DNA of 51,354 bases, taken from assembly GCA_020854035.1 (NCBI GenBank), contig JADZGE010000043.1:1-51354 (forward strand). The letters run 5' to 3'. The stretch is from Burkholderiales bacterium. Its GTDB lineage: Bacteria; Pseudomonadota; Gammaproteobacteria; Burkholderiales; SG8-41. The notes beneath the pieces were generated by a model. The model had not been told where the DNA came from, did not search any database, and saw only the letters and a list, made by a program, of their open reading frames with translations. Position 1 is the stretch's first letter. The number at the start of each line of letters is the position of its first letter. The position numbers were made by a program, and so were the translations under genes. Below are positions 26,978-35,762 of the stretch, one piece after another.

Positions 26978-28246
26978 ATGACCGTCCGCGCGGGCCGCAG
27001 CAGCGCATTCGATTACTCGCGGCACGTCCGCGCGGGCGATGTCGTGACCTGGCCCCAGGGCACGGGCGAGCCGCTGGGCCTCACCCGCCGTCTCGTCGAG
27101 CAGCGGCACGAACTGCCGCCACTCGAACTCTTCGTGGGCATGCTGGCGAGCGCGACGCTCAGGCCCGAGCACGCCGAGCGCTTTCGCATGCGTGCTCTTA
27201 ACGGCGCCGGGAGCACGCGAGAGCTCACCGCGGCCGGTCTGGCCGATATCGTCCCGGCCTGCGTCTCGGCGGTGCCGGGGCTCGTGCGCTCGGGGGCGAT
27301 TCGGGTCGACGTGGTGCTGCTTCGCGCGAGGCCGCACCCCAGGCCGGGTTTCTTCACGGTCGGGGTGATGGCGGATTTCGTCCCCGCCTTCGTCGCCGCC
27401 GCGCGCTCGGTCATCGCGGAGGTCGACGAGCGCCTGCCGGTCACGTCGCACGATGCGCTCGTCGCCGCGGCAGACATCGACGTGCTGCTCGAGTGCGATG
27501 GCGGCGAGATCCTGCTGCCGGACGCGGCGGCCGGCGAGATCGACCGGCGCGTCGCGGCGAACGTCGCGGCGCTCGTTCCCGACGGCGCGACGATCCAGGT
27601 CGGCGTCGGCGGCCTGCCGGTCGCGGTCTGCCGTGCGCTCGCGGGGCACCGCGAGCTGGGCGTGCATAGCGGCGTCATCTCCGACGTCATCGTCGAGCTC
27701 GTCGAGCGGGGCACGGTGACCAACGCGCGCAAGGGAATCGACGCGGGGCGCATCGTCACCGGCGGGCTTTTCGGCAGTCGCCGCCTGATGGATTTCGCCG
27801 ACGGCAACGATGCGATCGAGATGCGCTCGGCCGAATACACGCACAGTCAGCAGGTGCTCGCGCGCGTGCGCAACCTCTACGCGATCAACTCGGGAATCGA
27901 GGTGGACCTGACCGGCAACGTGAACTCCGAAGTCGCGGGGAACCGCTACCTCGGCGCGATCGGCGGGCAGCCGGACTTCGTGCGCGGCGCGTTCGCTTCG
28001 CCCGGCGGGCGCGCCATCATCGCGCTGCCCTCCACGACGGCCGACGGCAGGCGGTCGCGAATCGTCGCGTCGCTCGAAGGCCGGCCCATCACGACCCCGC
28101 GCGCCGACGCCGATCTCGTGGTCACGGAGCACGGCGTGGCGGATCTGCGCGGGCGCTCCTTCGGCGAGCGCGCCGAGCGCCTGCGCGCGGTCGCGCACCC
28201 CGATTTCCGCGACGACCTCGCGAAATCCGTCCGGAAAGCCGCGTGA
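26978..28246 (+). CDS. Acetyl-CoA hydrolase/4-hydroxybutyrate CoA-transferase family protein lacking the usual Glu
   Basis: A 422-residue class I CoA-transferase-fold protein (two Rossmann-like halves). The C-terminal half has IQVGVGGLPVAV (about 207-217), the CoA oxyanion loop, and FGERAERLRAVAHPDFRDDL at the end, typical of this family. The position where the family carries its covalent catalytic Glu (GIHSEMxSD) reads GVHSGVISD, so Gly232 replaces Glu. It may be a distinct subgroup with hydrolase or other chemistry. First gene of a plus-strand operon; the start at 26978 lacks a Shine-Dalgarno and coincides with the predicted transcription start. Confidence 0.85.
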   Translation: MTVRAGRSSAFDYSRHVRAGDVVTWPQGTGEPLGLTRRLVEQRHELPPLELFVGMLASATLRPEHAERFRMRALNGAGSTRELTAAGLADIVPACVSAVPGLVRSGAIRVDVVLLRARPHPRPGFFTVGVMADFVPAFVAAARSVIAEVDERLPVTSHDALVAAADIDVLLECDGGEILLPDAAAGEIDRRVAANVAALVPDGATIQVGVGGLPVAVCRALAGHRELGVHSGVISDVIVELVERGTVTNARKGIDAGRIVTGGLFGSRRLMDFADGNDAIEMRSAEYTHSQQVLARVRNLYAINSGIEVDLTGNVNSEVAGNRYLGAIGGQPDFVRGAFASPGGRAIIALPSTTADGRRSRIVASLEGRPITTPRADADLVVTEHGVADLRGRSFGERAERLRAVAHPDFRDDLAKSVRKAA

Positions 28247-28325
28247 GTGCCGCCGGGAGCCGCGACGAAGGGAGCCGGATCCGGCGTCGCGATCGGGCGG
28301 GGCGCCTGCGGCGGAGGCGCATGAG

Positions 28326-29087
28326 ATGAAAGCCGCGGCCGGCGCCTATCGCAGCAAGGCCCAGCACGTCGCGCACCTGCTGCTCGACCGCATCGTCGCC
28401 GCCAGGCTCAAGCCCGGCAGCAGCTTCGCGACCGAGGCCGAACTCCGGTCGCAGTTCAGCGTCAGCCGGCCCACCCTGCGCGAGAGCCTGCGCATCCTGG
28501 AATCGCAGGGCGTGCTCGACGTGAGGCCGGGGCCCGGCGGCGGCATCATCGTCGGGAAGCCCAGCGCCGACCTCCTCGCGCACGGCCTCTCCGTGTTTCT
28601 TCGCATGCACGAAGTGCCGTTCATCACGGTGTTGAAGGCGCGCGAGGTCATCGAGCCGGCGCTCGCGTACGAAGCCGCGCTGAACGGCAGCGAGGCGGAT
28701 TTCGCCGCGCTCGAGGCGTCGATCGAGCGCATGAAGGCGCTCGATGCGCAGCGCGACCAGGAGGCGTTCCTGGAGGAGAACCGGGTGTTCCACGGCGTCA
28801 TCGCGCGGGCGGGCGGCAACCAGGTGCTCGAGGTGTTCTGGCACACGATCAGCATCCTCGCGACCGGAGAGCATCACGGCATCCGCTACTCCGTCGGCAA
28901 CCAGGCGCACGTGGTCGGGGCGCATCGGCACATCCTCGACGCCTGCCGCGGGCGCGACGGCGACGCCGCCTCGGCCGCGATGGAAGAGCACGTGACCGGT
29001 CTCGAGAACCTCGTCAGGAACCGCTACCAGCATCTGCTGAATCACGCGACCAGCGTGCTCGCGCGGCCCGGACGCTCGATCGCGTGA
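28326..29087 (+). CDS. GntR family transcriptional regulator, FadR subfamily (FCD domain)
   Basis: A 253-residue regulator. A winged helix-turn-helix occupies about residues 10-75 (FATEAELRSQFSVSRPTLRESLRILESQG), and an all-helical FCD ligand domain follows (about 95-235) with metal or ligand-binding candidates ENRVFHGVIA and GAHRHILDAC. Such proteins usually repress catabolic operons and release DNA on binding an organic acid. ATG at 28326 has GGAGG upstream. It is the second gene of the operon it probably controls; the AT-rich palindrome at 26923 is the candidate operator. Confidence 0.9.
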   Translation: MKAAAGAYRSKAQHVAHLLLDRIVAARLKPGSSFATEAELRSQFSVSRPTLRESLRILESQGVLDVRPGPGGGIIVGKPSADLLAHGLSVFLRMHEVPFITVLKAREVIEPALAYEAALNGSEADFAALEASIERMKALDAQRDQEAFLEENRVFHGVIARAGGNQVLEVFWHTISILATGEHHGIRYSVGNQAHVVGAHRHILDACRGRDGDAASAAMEEHVTGLENLVRNRYQHLLNHATSVLARPGRSIA

Positions 29088-29102
29088 CGTCACGGGGGAG
29101 AC

Positions 29103-30266
29103 ATGGATTTCCGCTTGAGTGAAGAGCAGCGCGGCATGGTGCGCGCGGTGCGCGAGATCACGCAGGAGAAGTTCAGGCCCAACGCGCTCAAGTACATGGA
29201 CGGCACCTTCCCGTGGGACAACATCCGGGATCTTGCCCGGATCGGCGTGCTCGGCATGGCGGTGCCGCGGGAGTACGGCGGCCTCGGGCTCCCGGTGCTC
29301 GACACCGCTCTCGTGCTGGAGGAGATCGCGAAGGGCTGCTACGTGACCGCCATGGCGGTGATGGGCGAGGTCGGCGTGCAGTGCAGGATCCTCGACGTCT
29401 ACGCGCCGGGCCACATCAAGGAGCGGCTCCTGCCCGGCGTGTGCACGGGGGAAGTCATCCTCGCGGTGTGCATGACCGAGCCGCACGCGGGCACCGACGT
29501 CGCGAACTACCGCACCAACGCCGACCTCGTGGGCGACAAGCTCGTTCTGAACGGCGTGAAGACGCTCATCAGCCGCGTCGACGAGGCGCAGGCGTTCGTG
29601 GTGTTCAGCCGGGTCAACAGGCAGCCGGGCCGGGAGGGCATCGGCTGCGTGCTGATCGAACGCGGCACCCCGGGTTTCACCTGCACGGCGCGCTATCACA
29701 CGATGGGCGGCGAGAACCTGGCTGAAATCCAGTTCAGCAACTGCGAGCTGCCGCTCGAGAATCTCATCATCCGGGAGGACGGTTTCCGCAAGCTCCTCAA
29801 CGCGTTCAACACGCAGCGCTGCCTCAACCCCAGCATCTCGCTCGGCCTGGCGGAAGGCGCGTTCGAGGAGTCGGTGAAATACGCGCGCGAGCGCGCCGCC
29901 TTCGGCCGCTCGATCGGCGAGTTCCAGGCGATGCGTCACAAGCTCGCCGAGATGTACCGCGACATCGAGGCGAGCCGCTCGCTTCTCTACCGCGCGTGCG
30001 CGAGCGCGAATCCCTTCCCGGATCCTCACATGGCCGCGATCGCGAAGATCACCGCGAACGAAATGTCGCTGCGCGTGACGAGCGAGGCGATCCAGGTGCA
30101 CGGCGGCTACGGCTTTACCGACGAGTTCCCGGTCTCGCGCTTCTACCGCGGCGCGCGCTACGGGTCGCTCGGCGGCGGCACGACCGAGACGCTGAAGGAA
30201 CTGGTGGGCAAGATGATACTCGCGGACCTCGGGCCCGGCGGCCTGCTCGAACTCGGCACGTTCTAG
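29103..30266 (+). CDS. Acyl-CoA dehydrogenase
   Basis: A 387-residue FAD-dependent acyl-CoA dehydrogenase introducing a trans-2 double bond into an acyl-CoA. Family blocks: AVCMTEPHAGTDVANYRT (flavin contact), FGRSIGEFQAMRHKLAEM, and QVHGGYGFTDEFPVSRFYR. The catalytic base is in the short-chain position, LGGGTTE with Glu362. GGGGGAGAC precedes the ATG by a few bases, and the gap from the regulator gene is 15 bases. Together with the CitE-like lyase, enoyl-CoA hydratase and CoA-transferases it makes a CoA-thioester degradation route. Confidence 0.93.
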   Translation: MDFRLSEEQRGMVRAVREITQEKFRPNALKYMDGTFPWDNIRDLARIGVLGMAVPREYGGLGLPVLDTALVLEEIAKGCYVTAMAVMGEVGVQCRILDVYAPGHIKERLLPGVCTGEVILAVCMTEPHAGTDVANYRTNADLVGDKLVLNGVKTLISRVDEAQAFVVFSRVNRQPGREGIGCVLIERGTPGFTCTARYHTMGGENLAEIQFSNCELPLENLIIREDGFRKLLNAFNTQRCLNPSISLGLAEGAFEESVKYARERAAFGRSIGEFQAMRHKLAEMYRDIEASRSLLYRACASANPFPDPHMAAIAKITANEMSLRVTSEAIQVHGGYGFTDEFPVSRFYRGARYGSLGGGTTETLKELVGKMILADLGPGGLLELGTF

Positions 30267-30274
30267 GCGGATCG

Positions 30275-31147
30275 ATGCGCTCCCTCCTCTTCGTCCCCGG
30301 TGACGACGAGCGCAAGATCGCGAGGGGCCTCGCTTGCGCGGCCGACGCCCTGATTCTCGATCTCGAGGACGCCGTGGCGCCGGCCCGCAAGGCCGCGGCG
30401 CGCCTCGCCTGCGCCAGGACCATCGCCTCGGCCCGGCACGCCAGGCGGCTCTTCGTGCGCGTGAACGCGCTCGATACCGGGGAAACACTCTCCGATCTCG
30501 CGGCCGTCGTGCCCGCGGGCCCGTACGGCGTCGTGCTGCCGAAATGCCGCGGCGGCGAAGACGTCCGGTCGCTCGCTGAGCCGCTCGCCCGACTCGAGGC
30601 GGAGGCGGGCATCCCGCCGGGCCGCACGCGCATCCTGCCGATCGCGACCGAGAGCGCGTCTTCCCTGTTCGGCTTGGGAAGCTACGCCGAGCCGCCGTTG
30701 CCGCGGCTTTGCGGGCTGATGTGGGGCGGGGAAGATCTCGCGGCGGATATCGGCGCGATCCGCAACCGCGGCGCGGACGGCCTTTATACCTCTCCGTTCC
30801 GGCTCGCGCGCTCGCTCTGCCTCCTGGGCGCCGCCGCCGCATCGGTCATCGCGATCGACGCGGTATTCACCGATTTTCGCGACATCGACGGCGTGCGGAG
30901 GGAGGCGGAAGAGGGGTTGCGCGACGGGTTTTCCGCGAAGGCGGCGATACACCCGGACCAGGCCGCGCCGATCAACGCCGCGTTCACGCCATCCGCCGCG
31001 GATATCGAGTGGGCGGAGCGCGTGGTCGCCGCGTTCGACGCGGCTGCCGGCACCGGGGTCGCCGCGATCGACGGCAGGATGCTCGACCGCCCGCACCTGC
31101 GCGGCGCGCGGCGCGTGCTGGAGCGCGCCGCCGGGCTATCCTCGTGA
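30275..31147 (+). CDS. HpcH/HpaI aldolase/citrate lyase (CitE-like) family protein
   Basis: A 290-residue TIM-barrel lyase of the citrate lyase beta-subunit family, which cleaves (3S)-hydroxyacyl-CoAs such as citramalyl-CoA or malyl-CoA. N-terminal MRSLLFVPGDDERK, ALILDLEDAVAP (metal Asp-Glu), LFVRVNALDTGET and PIATESASS are hallmark blocks, followed by AIHPDQAAPINAAF. Stand-alone, with no CitF/CitD genes nearby, as in itaconate or malyl-CoA pathways. Start ATG at 30275, eight bases after the acyl-CoA dehydrogenase stop. The exact substrate is unknown. Confidence 0.9.
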   Translation: MRSLLFVPGDDERKIARGLACAADALILDLEDAVAPARKAAARLACARTIASARHARRLFVRVNALDTGETLSDLAAVVPAGPYGVVLPKCRGGEDVRSLAEPLARLEAEAGIPPGRTRILPIATESASSLFGLGSYAEPPLPRLCGLMWGGEDLAADIGAIRNRGADGLYTSPFRLARSLCLLGAAAASVIAIDAVFTDFRDIDGVRREAEEGLRDGFSAKAAIHPDQAAPINAAFTPSAADIEWAERVVAAFDAAAGTGVAAIDGRMLDRPHLRGARRVLERAAGLSS

Positions 31148-31166
31148 ACCTGCAACCGGAGCCGGC

Positions 31167-32399
31167 ATGAGGAAGCGTCCCGCGAAATCGCCCCGCGCCC
31201 GGCGCGGGGCGGGCTACCCGCTCGCCGGCGTGACCGTCATCGATCTTTCGCACGTCTACAACGGCCCGTACGCGACTTTCCTCATGGCGATGGCCGGCGC
31301 CAGGGTCATCAAGGTCGAGCCGCTGCAGGGAGAGCACCTGCGCTCGCGTGGCGACATGGGCGGAGCCGCCCTGCCGTTCGCGATGCTTAATTCCAGCAAG
31401 CAGGCGGTCACGCTCAATCTCAAGGCATAGCGCGGCCGCGAGTTGCTGCGGGAGATGGTGGCCCGGGCCGACATCCTGGTCGAGAATTTCGCCCCCGGCG
31501 TCATGGAGCGGCTCGGGCTCGGCGCGGCCGCTCTCCAGAAGGTGAACCCGCGTCTTGTCTACGGGTCGAGCTCGGGCTACGGCAAGACGGGGCCCTACCG
31601 CGACTATCCCGCCATGGATCTCGTCATGCAGGCGATGAGCGGCGTCATCAACTCGACGGGCCATCCGGATGCGCCGCCAGTCAAGTCCGGCGCGGCGCTC
31701 TGCGATTTCATGGCGGGCATACACCTTTATGCCGCGGTCGTGACAGCGCTCTACGAGCGCGAGCGTACCGGCCGGGGGCGAGTTGTCGAAGTCTCCATGC
31801 AGGACGCGACCTACGCTTCGCTCGCGTCCAACTACGGCATGGTGCACGCGCGCGGCGCCGCCGCTCCGGCGCGAACCGGCAACCGGCACGGGGGCCTCGG
31901 CATCGCGCCGTACAACGCGTATGCGACGACAGACGGCTACGTGGTGCTCAATTGCCCGGGCGATCACCACTTCCGCTCGGTACTCGACGTGATCGGGCGC
32001 CCCGACCTCAAGGCAGACCCGCGTTTTCACACCCGCGCGAGCCGCGTCGCCCATTTCGCCGCCGTGGACGAGTTGATCGAGGGGTGGACGAAGACGCTCG
32101 CGAAGAACGAGGTGGCTCGCCGCATGCTGGAAGCGAAGGTGCCCTGCGCGCCGGTGCGCGATCTCGTCGAAGTCATGCACGACGAGAACATGCACGCGCG
32201 CGGCAGCCTGCAATGGATCGAACATCCCGAGCTGGGCCGCGTGGCGCTGCCTCATTCACCGCTCGTTTTCGAGGGCACCCGGCGCCGGCCGATCGAACCG
32301 AGCGTGCCGCTCGGCGCGAGCAACGAGGCCGTCTTCGGGAAATGGCTGGGCCATTCGAGGAAAGAGCTGGCGGCCTACAAGGCGGAAGGCGTCATCTGA
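31167..32399 (+). pseudogene. CaiB/BaiF CoA-transferase (copy 2) interrupted by an in-frame TAG
   Basis: Reading from ATG 31167, codon 88 is TAG (31428-31430); the same frame continues without any other stop to 32399 with full family similarity on both sides (VTLNLKA before, RGRELLREMV after, where relatives run through LNLKxxxGRELL). Total length would be 410 residues and the catalytic Asp is present (AMDLVMQAMSG). One base change from a Gln, Glu or Lys codon explains it. It is either a recent nonsense mutation, a sequencing error, or amber readthrough. Neighbours upstream and downstream are in the same operon with short gaps. Confidence 0.85.
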
Positions 32400-32430
32400 G
32401 GGAAACCGGGGAAGGACGGCAGCGCGGGGG

Positions 32431-33405
32431 ATGGAAGCGATGAATTGTCTCGCGCCGGGACTGGCGGCATGCCTCGCATTCGCCGTGGCCGCGCCCTGCG
32501 CCATGTCCCAGGCGTACCCGGCGAAACCGGTGCGCATGGTCGTGGGCTTCGCGCCGGGGGGCAGCACCGACGTCGTGGCTCGCCTGCTCGCGCGGAGGCT
32601 CGCCGACAGCCTCGGCCGGAGCTTCGTCGTCGAGAACCGCGCCGGCGCCGCGTCGAATATCGCGGGGCAGCTCGTCGCCCGCTCCCCGGCGGACGGTTAC
32701 ACGCTGCTCTACATGACCAGCACCATGACGGTGAACGTGAGCCTCTATCCCCGGCTGCCGTACGATCTCGCCGCCGATTTCGCGCCGGTCGCGCCGGTGG
32801 TGGACATCCCGAGCGTGCTCGCGGTGCACCCCTCGCTGCCGGTGAAGACGGTGCAGGAGCTGATCGCGCTCGCCAGGGCGCGGCCGGGGGAGGTGAGCTA
32901 CGGCTCCGCCGGCAGCGGCAGCGCGACCCACCTCGCAACCGAGCTCTTCAAGTCCATGGCCGGTATCGACATCGCGCACGTGCCGTACAAGGGGGCGGGC
33001 CCGGCGATGAACGATTTCCTCGGGGGGCACGTGCAGGTGCTGTTCGTGTTCAACGCGACGCTGGTGGAAGGCAACGCGAAAGCGGGGAGGCTGCGCCCGC
33101 TCGCCGTCACGACACGGCAACGCCTGCCCGGTTTTCCGGCGTTGCCGACGATGCAGGAGGCGGGAATCAGGGGCTACGAGGCGAGCGTCTGGAACGGCGT
33201 GCTCGCGCCTTCCGGCACGCCCGGGGACATCGTCCTGCGCCTGAACGCGCAGATCGCGCAAGCGGTGAAGGAACTGACCCACTCGCTCACCGAGATCGGC
33301 GCCTTCCCGATGCAGGCCGACCCCGGGGAGTTCGCCGCCTTCGTGAAGAGCGAAGTCGTGAAGTGGGCGGGTGTCGTGAAGCGTTCCGGCGTGAAGGTGG
33401 AATAG
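32431..33405 (+). CDS. TTT/Bug family solute-binding protein 9
   Basis: A 324-residue canonical receptor; signal peptide ends near CAMSQA. Motifs: VGFAPGGSTDVVAR (ligand Asp), SPADGYTLLYMTS, AHVPYKGAGPA, GIRGYEASVWNG. It sits inside the CoA-thioester operon, 31 bases after the interrupted CaiB and 128 bases before MmgE/PrpD copy 6, so its ligand is probably the acid the operon degrades. The ATG at 32440 is an alternative start. Confidence 0.92.
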   Translation: MEAMNCLAPGLAACLAFAVAAPCAMSQAYPAKPVRMVVGFAPGGSTDVVARLLARRLADSLGRSFVVENRAGAASNIAGQLVARSPADGYTLLYMTSTMTVNVSLYPRLPYDLAADFAPVAPVVDIPSVLAVHPSLPVKTVQELIALARARPGEVSYGSAGSGSATHLATELFKSMAGIDIAHVPYKGAGPAMNDFLGGHVQVLFVFNATLVEGNAKAGRLRPLAVTTRQRLPGFPALPTMQEAGIRGYEASVWNGVLAPSGTPGDIVLRLNAQIAQAVKELTHSLTEIGAFPMQADPGEFAAFVKSEVVKWAGVVKRSGVKVE

Positions 33406-33533
33406 GCAACGGGATCTCCGGTGAGACGCATGGCGGCGGCTCTCGCCGCGATGGTGCCGTCCAGGGCCGCCCTGGCGGCGGCGAGGTGCCCGGCGCGCAC
33501 GATCCGGCGGGCCGGGAGCGAGGAGGGGTGAGG

Positions 33534-34982
33534 ATGAGCGGAGCGGGATTGCATGACATCCGCGAAGCCGCGGCGGCGGGCGACGCGGAAGGGGCGCGGG
33601 AGCCGGACTCGTCCGTGGCGATCGCGGAGCACTTGGCACGTACCCGCTTCGAGGACCTGCCGGCGAGCGTGGTCGAGGCGGTCAAGGCTTCCGTGCTCGA
33701 TACGCTCGGCTGCGTGCTCGCCGGCACGGCGTGCGAGGACGTGGTGGCGATCCGGAAACTGGTGGCGAAATGGGGCGGGCAGCCCGCGAGCACCGTGATC
33801 GGTTCCGGCGGCGTCCGGGTTCCCGCGGCGAGCGCCGTGCTCGCCAACGGGGCGGCGATACACCAGTTCGACTACGACGACACTCACGATCGCGCGGTGA
33901 TGCACCCGTCGTCGGCGAGCCTGATGCCCGCGCTCGCGGTCGCCGAAGAGACCGGCGGCGTTTCCGGCAAGGCGGTCATCACGGCGGTGGCCCTGTCGAA
34001 CGATCTCTCGAGCCGCATCGGGCTCGCCACGCGCGGGCGCATGTGGGACCACCCGTGGTTCCGTGCGCCCTTGATCGGTCTCTTCGGCGCGACCGCGGCA
34101 GCGGCCAGGATCATGGGCGCAACGCCCGCGCAGCATCTCAACGCGCTGGGTCTCGCGCTGCCGCAGGCGGGCGGCACCTGGGCGAGCCTGCATCACAAGG
34201 GCTCGAGCGTGCGTTCGATGCGCGACGGCCTTGCCTATCGCAACGGGGTGCTCGCGGCGGAACTCGCGTTAAGCGGCCTGCGCGGCGACGGGGAAGTGTT
34301 CGACGGACCCTACGGCTTCTACCGGGCCTACTTCCGGGGCGACTACGAGCGCAGTGAGCTCACGGAAGGACTCGGGACGCGCTACGAGACGGAACGGATT
34401 TCGCTCAAGCCCTGGCCTTGCATACGGCACCTTCACACGACGTTGACGGCCGTCCTCGGGCTGACCGCTGAGCACGGGCTCTCCTTCGAGGAGATCGCCG
34501 GGGTACTCCTCGGCGTGGGGCAGGTGAACCGCGATCGCTGCCGTCCCCTGGCGGCCGGCGGCTCACCGGCCAACCATATCGATCTCGCGGGCAACATGCT
34601 CTTCGCGGTCGCGGCCGCGATCCGTCACGGCGCCATACCGCTCTCGCTCTACCATCATGCCGGGCTCGCCGACGACGTGATCGCCAATGCGATGCCGAAG
34701 GTGCGCTGGCGCTACGACGCGACGCTGAACGGCCATACGTTCGAGCCCGGCGTGGTGGAGATCGCGACGAAGGCCGGCGGGCGCTACACGGCGCGCTGCG
34801 AGGTGGCGCTGGGGCATCCCGACAACCCGATGACGCCGGAGCAGCGGGTGGGCAAGTTCCTCGATTGCGCCGCGGCTGCCGGGAAGCCGTTGCCGCGCGA
34901 GAGGGCGCTGCGGGTCGTGGACGCCGTGACCCGGCTCGAGCGGGCGAGCGACATCGATGACTTGATGAGGCTGCTGGCATGA
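33534..34982 (+). CDS. MmgE/PrpD family protein (copy 6)
   Basis: A 482-residue MmgE/PrpD-fold enzyme. HQFDYDDTHDRAVMHPSS holds the full Asp/Thr/His set (D115, D116, T117, H124), but the lysine loop is HKGSSVRSMRDG with Arg instead of the usual Lys-Pro-x-His. Start ATG 33534 follows GAGGAGGGGTG. The TGA overlaps the enoyl-CoA hydratase start by four bases (ATGA), so the two are translationally coupled. A role after the CoA-transferase and lyase steps, or on the free acid, cannot be decided from sequence. Confidence 0.92.
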   Translation: MSGAGLHDIREAAAAGDAEGAREPDSSVAIAEHLARTRFEDLPASVVEAVKASVLDTLGCVLAGTACEDVVAIRKLVAKWGGQPASTVIGSGGVRVPAASAVLANGAAIHQFDYDDTHDRAVMHPSSASLMPALAVAEETGGVSGKAVITAVALSNDLSSRIGLATRGRMWDHPWFRAPLIGLFGATAAAARIMGATPAQHLNALGLALPQAGGTWASLHHKGSSVRSMRDGLAYRNGVLAAELALSGLRGDGEVFDGPYGFYRAYFRGDYERSELTEGLGTRYETERISLKPWPCIRHLHTTLTAVLGLTAEHGLSFEEIAGVLLGVGQVNRDRCRPLAAGGSPANHIDLAGNMLFAVAAAIRHGAIPLSLYHHAGLADDVIANAMPKVRWRYDATLNGHTFEPGVVEIATKAGGRYTARCEVALGHPDNPMTPEQRVGKFLDCAAAAGKPLPRERALRVVDAVTRLERASDIDDLMRLLA

Positions 34983-35755
34983 GCGAGGACGTGTTGATCG
35001 AGGCCGTGTCCGAAGGCGTGATCCAGATCCGCCTGAACCGCCCCGAGCGAATGAACGCGCTCGGGCACGAGATGAGCGGGCGGCTCGCGGCGGCGCTCGA
35101 GAGCGTGGTTGCCGCCGGGGCGCGCGTGCTGCTCGTGCGCGGGACGGGCAAGGCGTTCTGCGCGGGGGCCGATCTGAAGGAGCGGCTCGGCATGAACGCG
35201 ATCGAGCGCGCGGCGCACAATGCCGCGATCAACGCGTTCGTGGACGGCCTCGCGAGCGCGCCGATACCGACGATTGCGGTGGTGAACGGCGCCGCGCTGG
35301 GCGGAGGCTGCGAGATCGCACTCGCCTGCGACCTGCGCGTCATCGCATCCGGGGCCACGATCGGGCTGACGGAAGTCCGCGTCGGCGCCATCCCCGGCGC
35401 GGGCGGCACGCAGCGCCTGCCGCGCGTGATCGGCCGCGCGCTGGCGCTGGAACTCATGATGACCGGAGAGCCGATCACGGGGACGCGGGCCGCCGCGATC
35501 GGGCTCGTCAACGCGGCGCTCCCCCTCGAGGAGCTTGATGCGCGGGCACGCTCGCTCGCCACGGTGATCGCTTCGCGCTCGCCGTTCGGCGTACGCCGGA
35601 TCAAGCGGTTGGTGTACGAGGGGCTCGAGATGCCGGAGCGCGAGGCGGTGAAGCGCGAGCGGGAGTGCCTGAAGCAGGTACTTTCTTCGAAGGACTACGC
35701 CGAGGGGCTCGCCGCTTTTTCGGAGCGGCGGCCGCCGCAATTCACCGGGGAGTAG
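34979..35755 (+). CDS. Enoyl-CoA hydratase/isomerase family protein
   Basis: A 258-residue crotonase. Both hydratase glutamates are present: GGGCE (E112) and GLTEVRVG (E132), exactly 20 residues apart as in mitochondrial enoyl-CoA hydratase. The oxyanion loops AFCAGADLKE and AALGGG, and PGAGGTQRLPR, are intact. So it should hydrate a 2-enoyl-CoA, probably the product of the acyl-CoA dehydrogenase at 29103. Start overlaps the MmgE/PrpD stop; the next gene follows after seven bases. Confidence 0.94.
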   Translation: MSEDVLIEAVSEGVIQIRLNRPERMNALGHEMSGRLAAALESVVAAGARVLLVRGTGKAFCAGADLKERLGMNAIERAAHNAAINAFVDGLASAPIPTIAVVNGAALGGGCEIALACDLRVIASGATIGLTEVRVGAIPGAGGTQRLPRVIGRALALELMMTGEPITGTRAAAIGLVNAALPLEELDARARSLATVIASRSPFGVRRIKRLVYEGLEMPEREAVKRERECLKQVLSSKDYAEGLAAFSERRPPQFTGE

Positions 35756-35762
35756 GCGCGCC

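Noticed and set aside
28122..30842. 906-codon minus-strand open frame
   Set aside because: Antisense to the GntR, acyl-CoA dehydrogenase and CitE genes, with Arg-rich low-complexity composition.
31428..31430. TAG as a pyrrolysine codon
   Set aside because: The site is not a conserved or catalytic position in CaiB proteins, and pyrrolysine is not known in such enzymes; a nonsense change or error is simpler.
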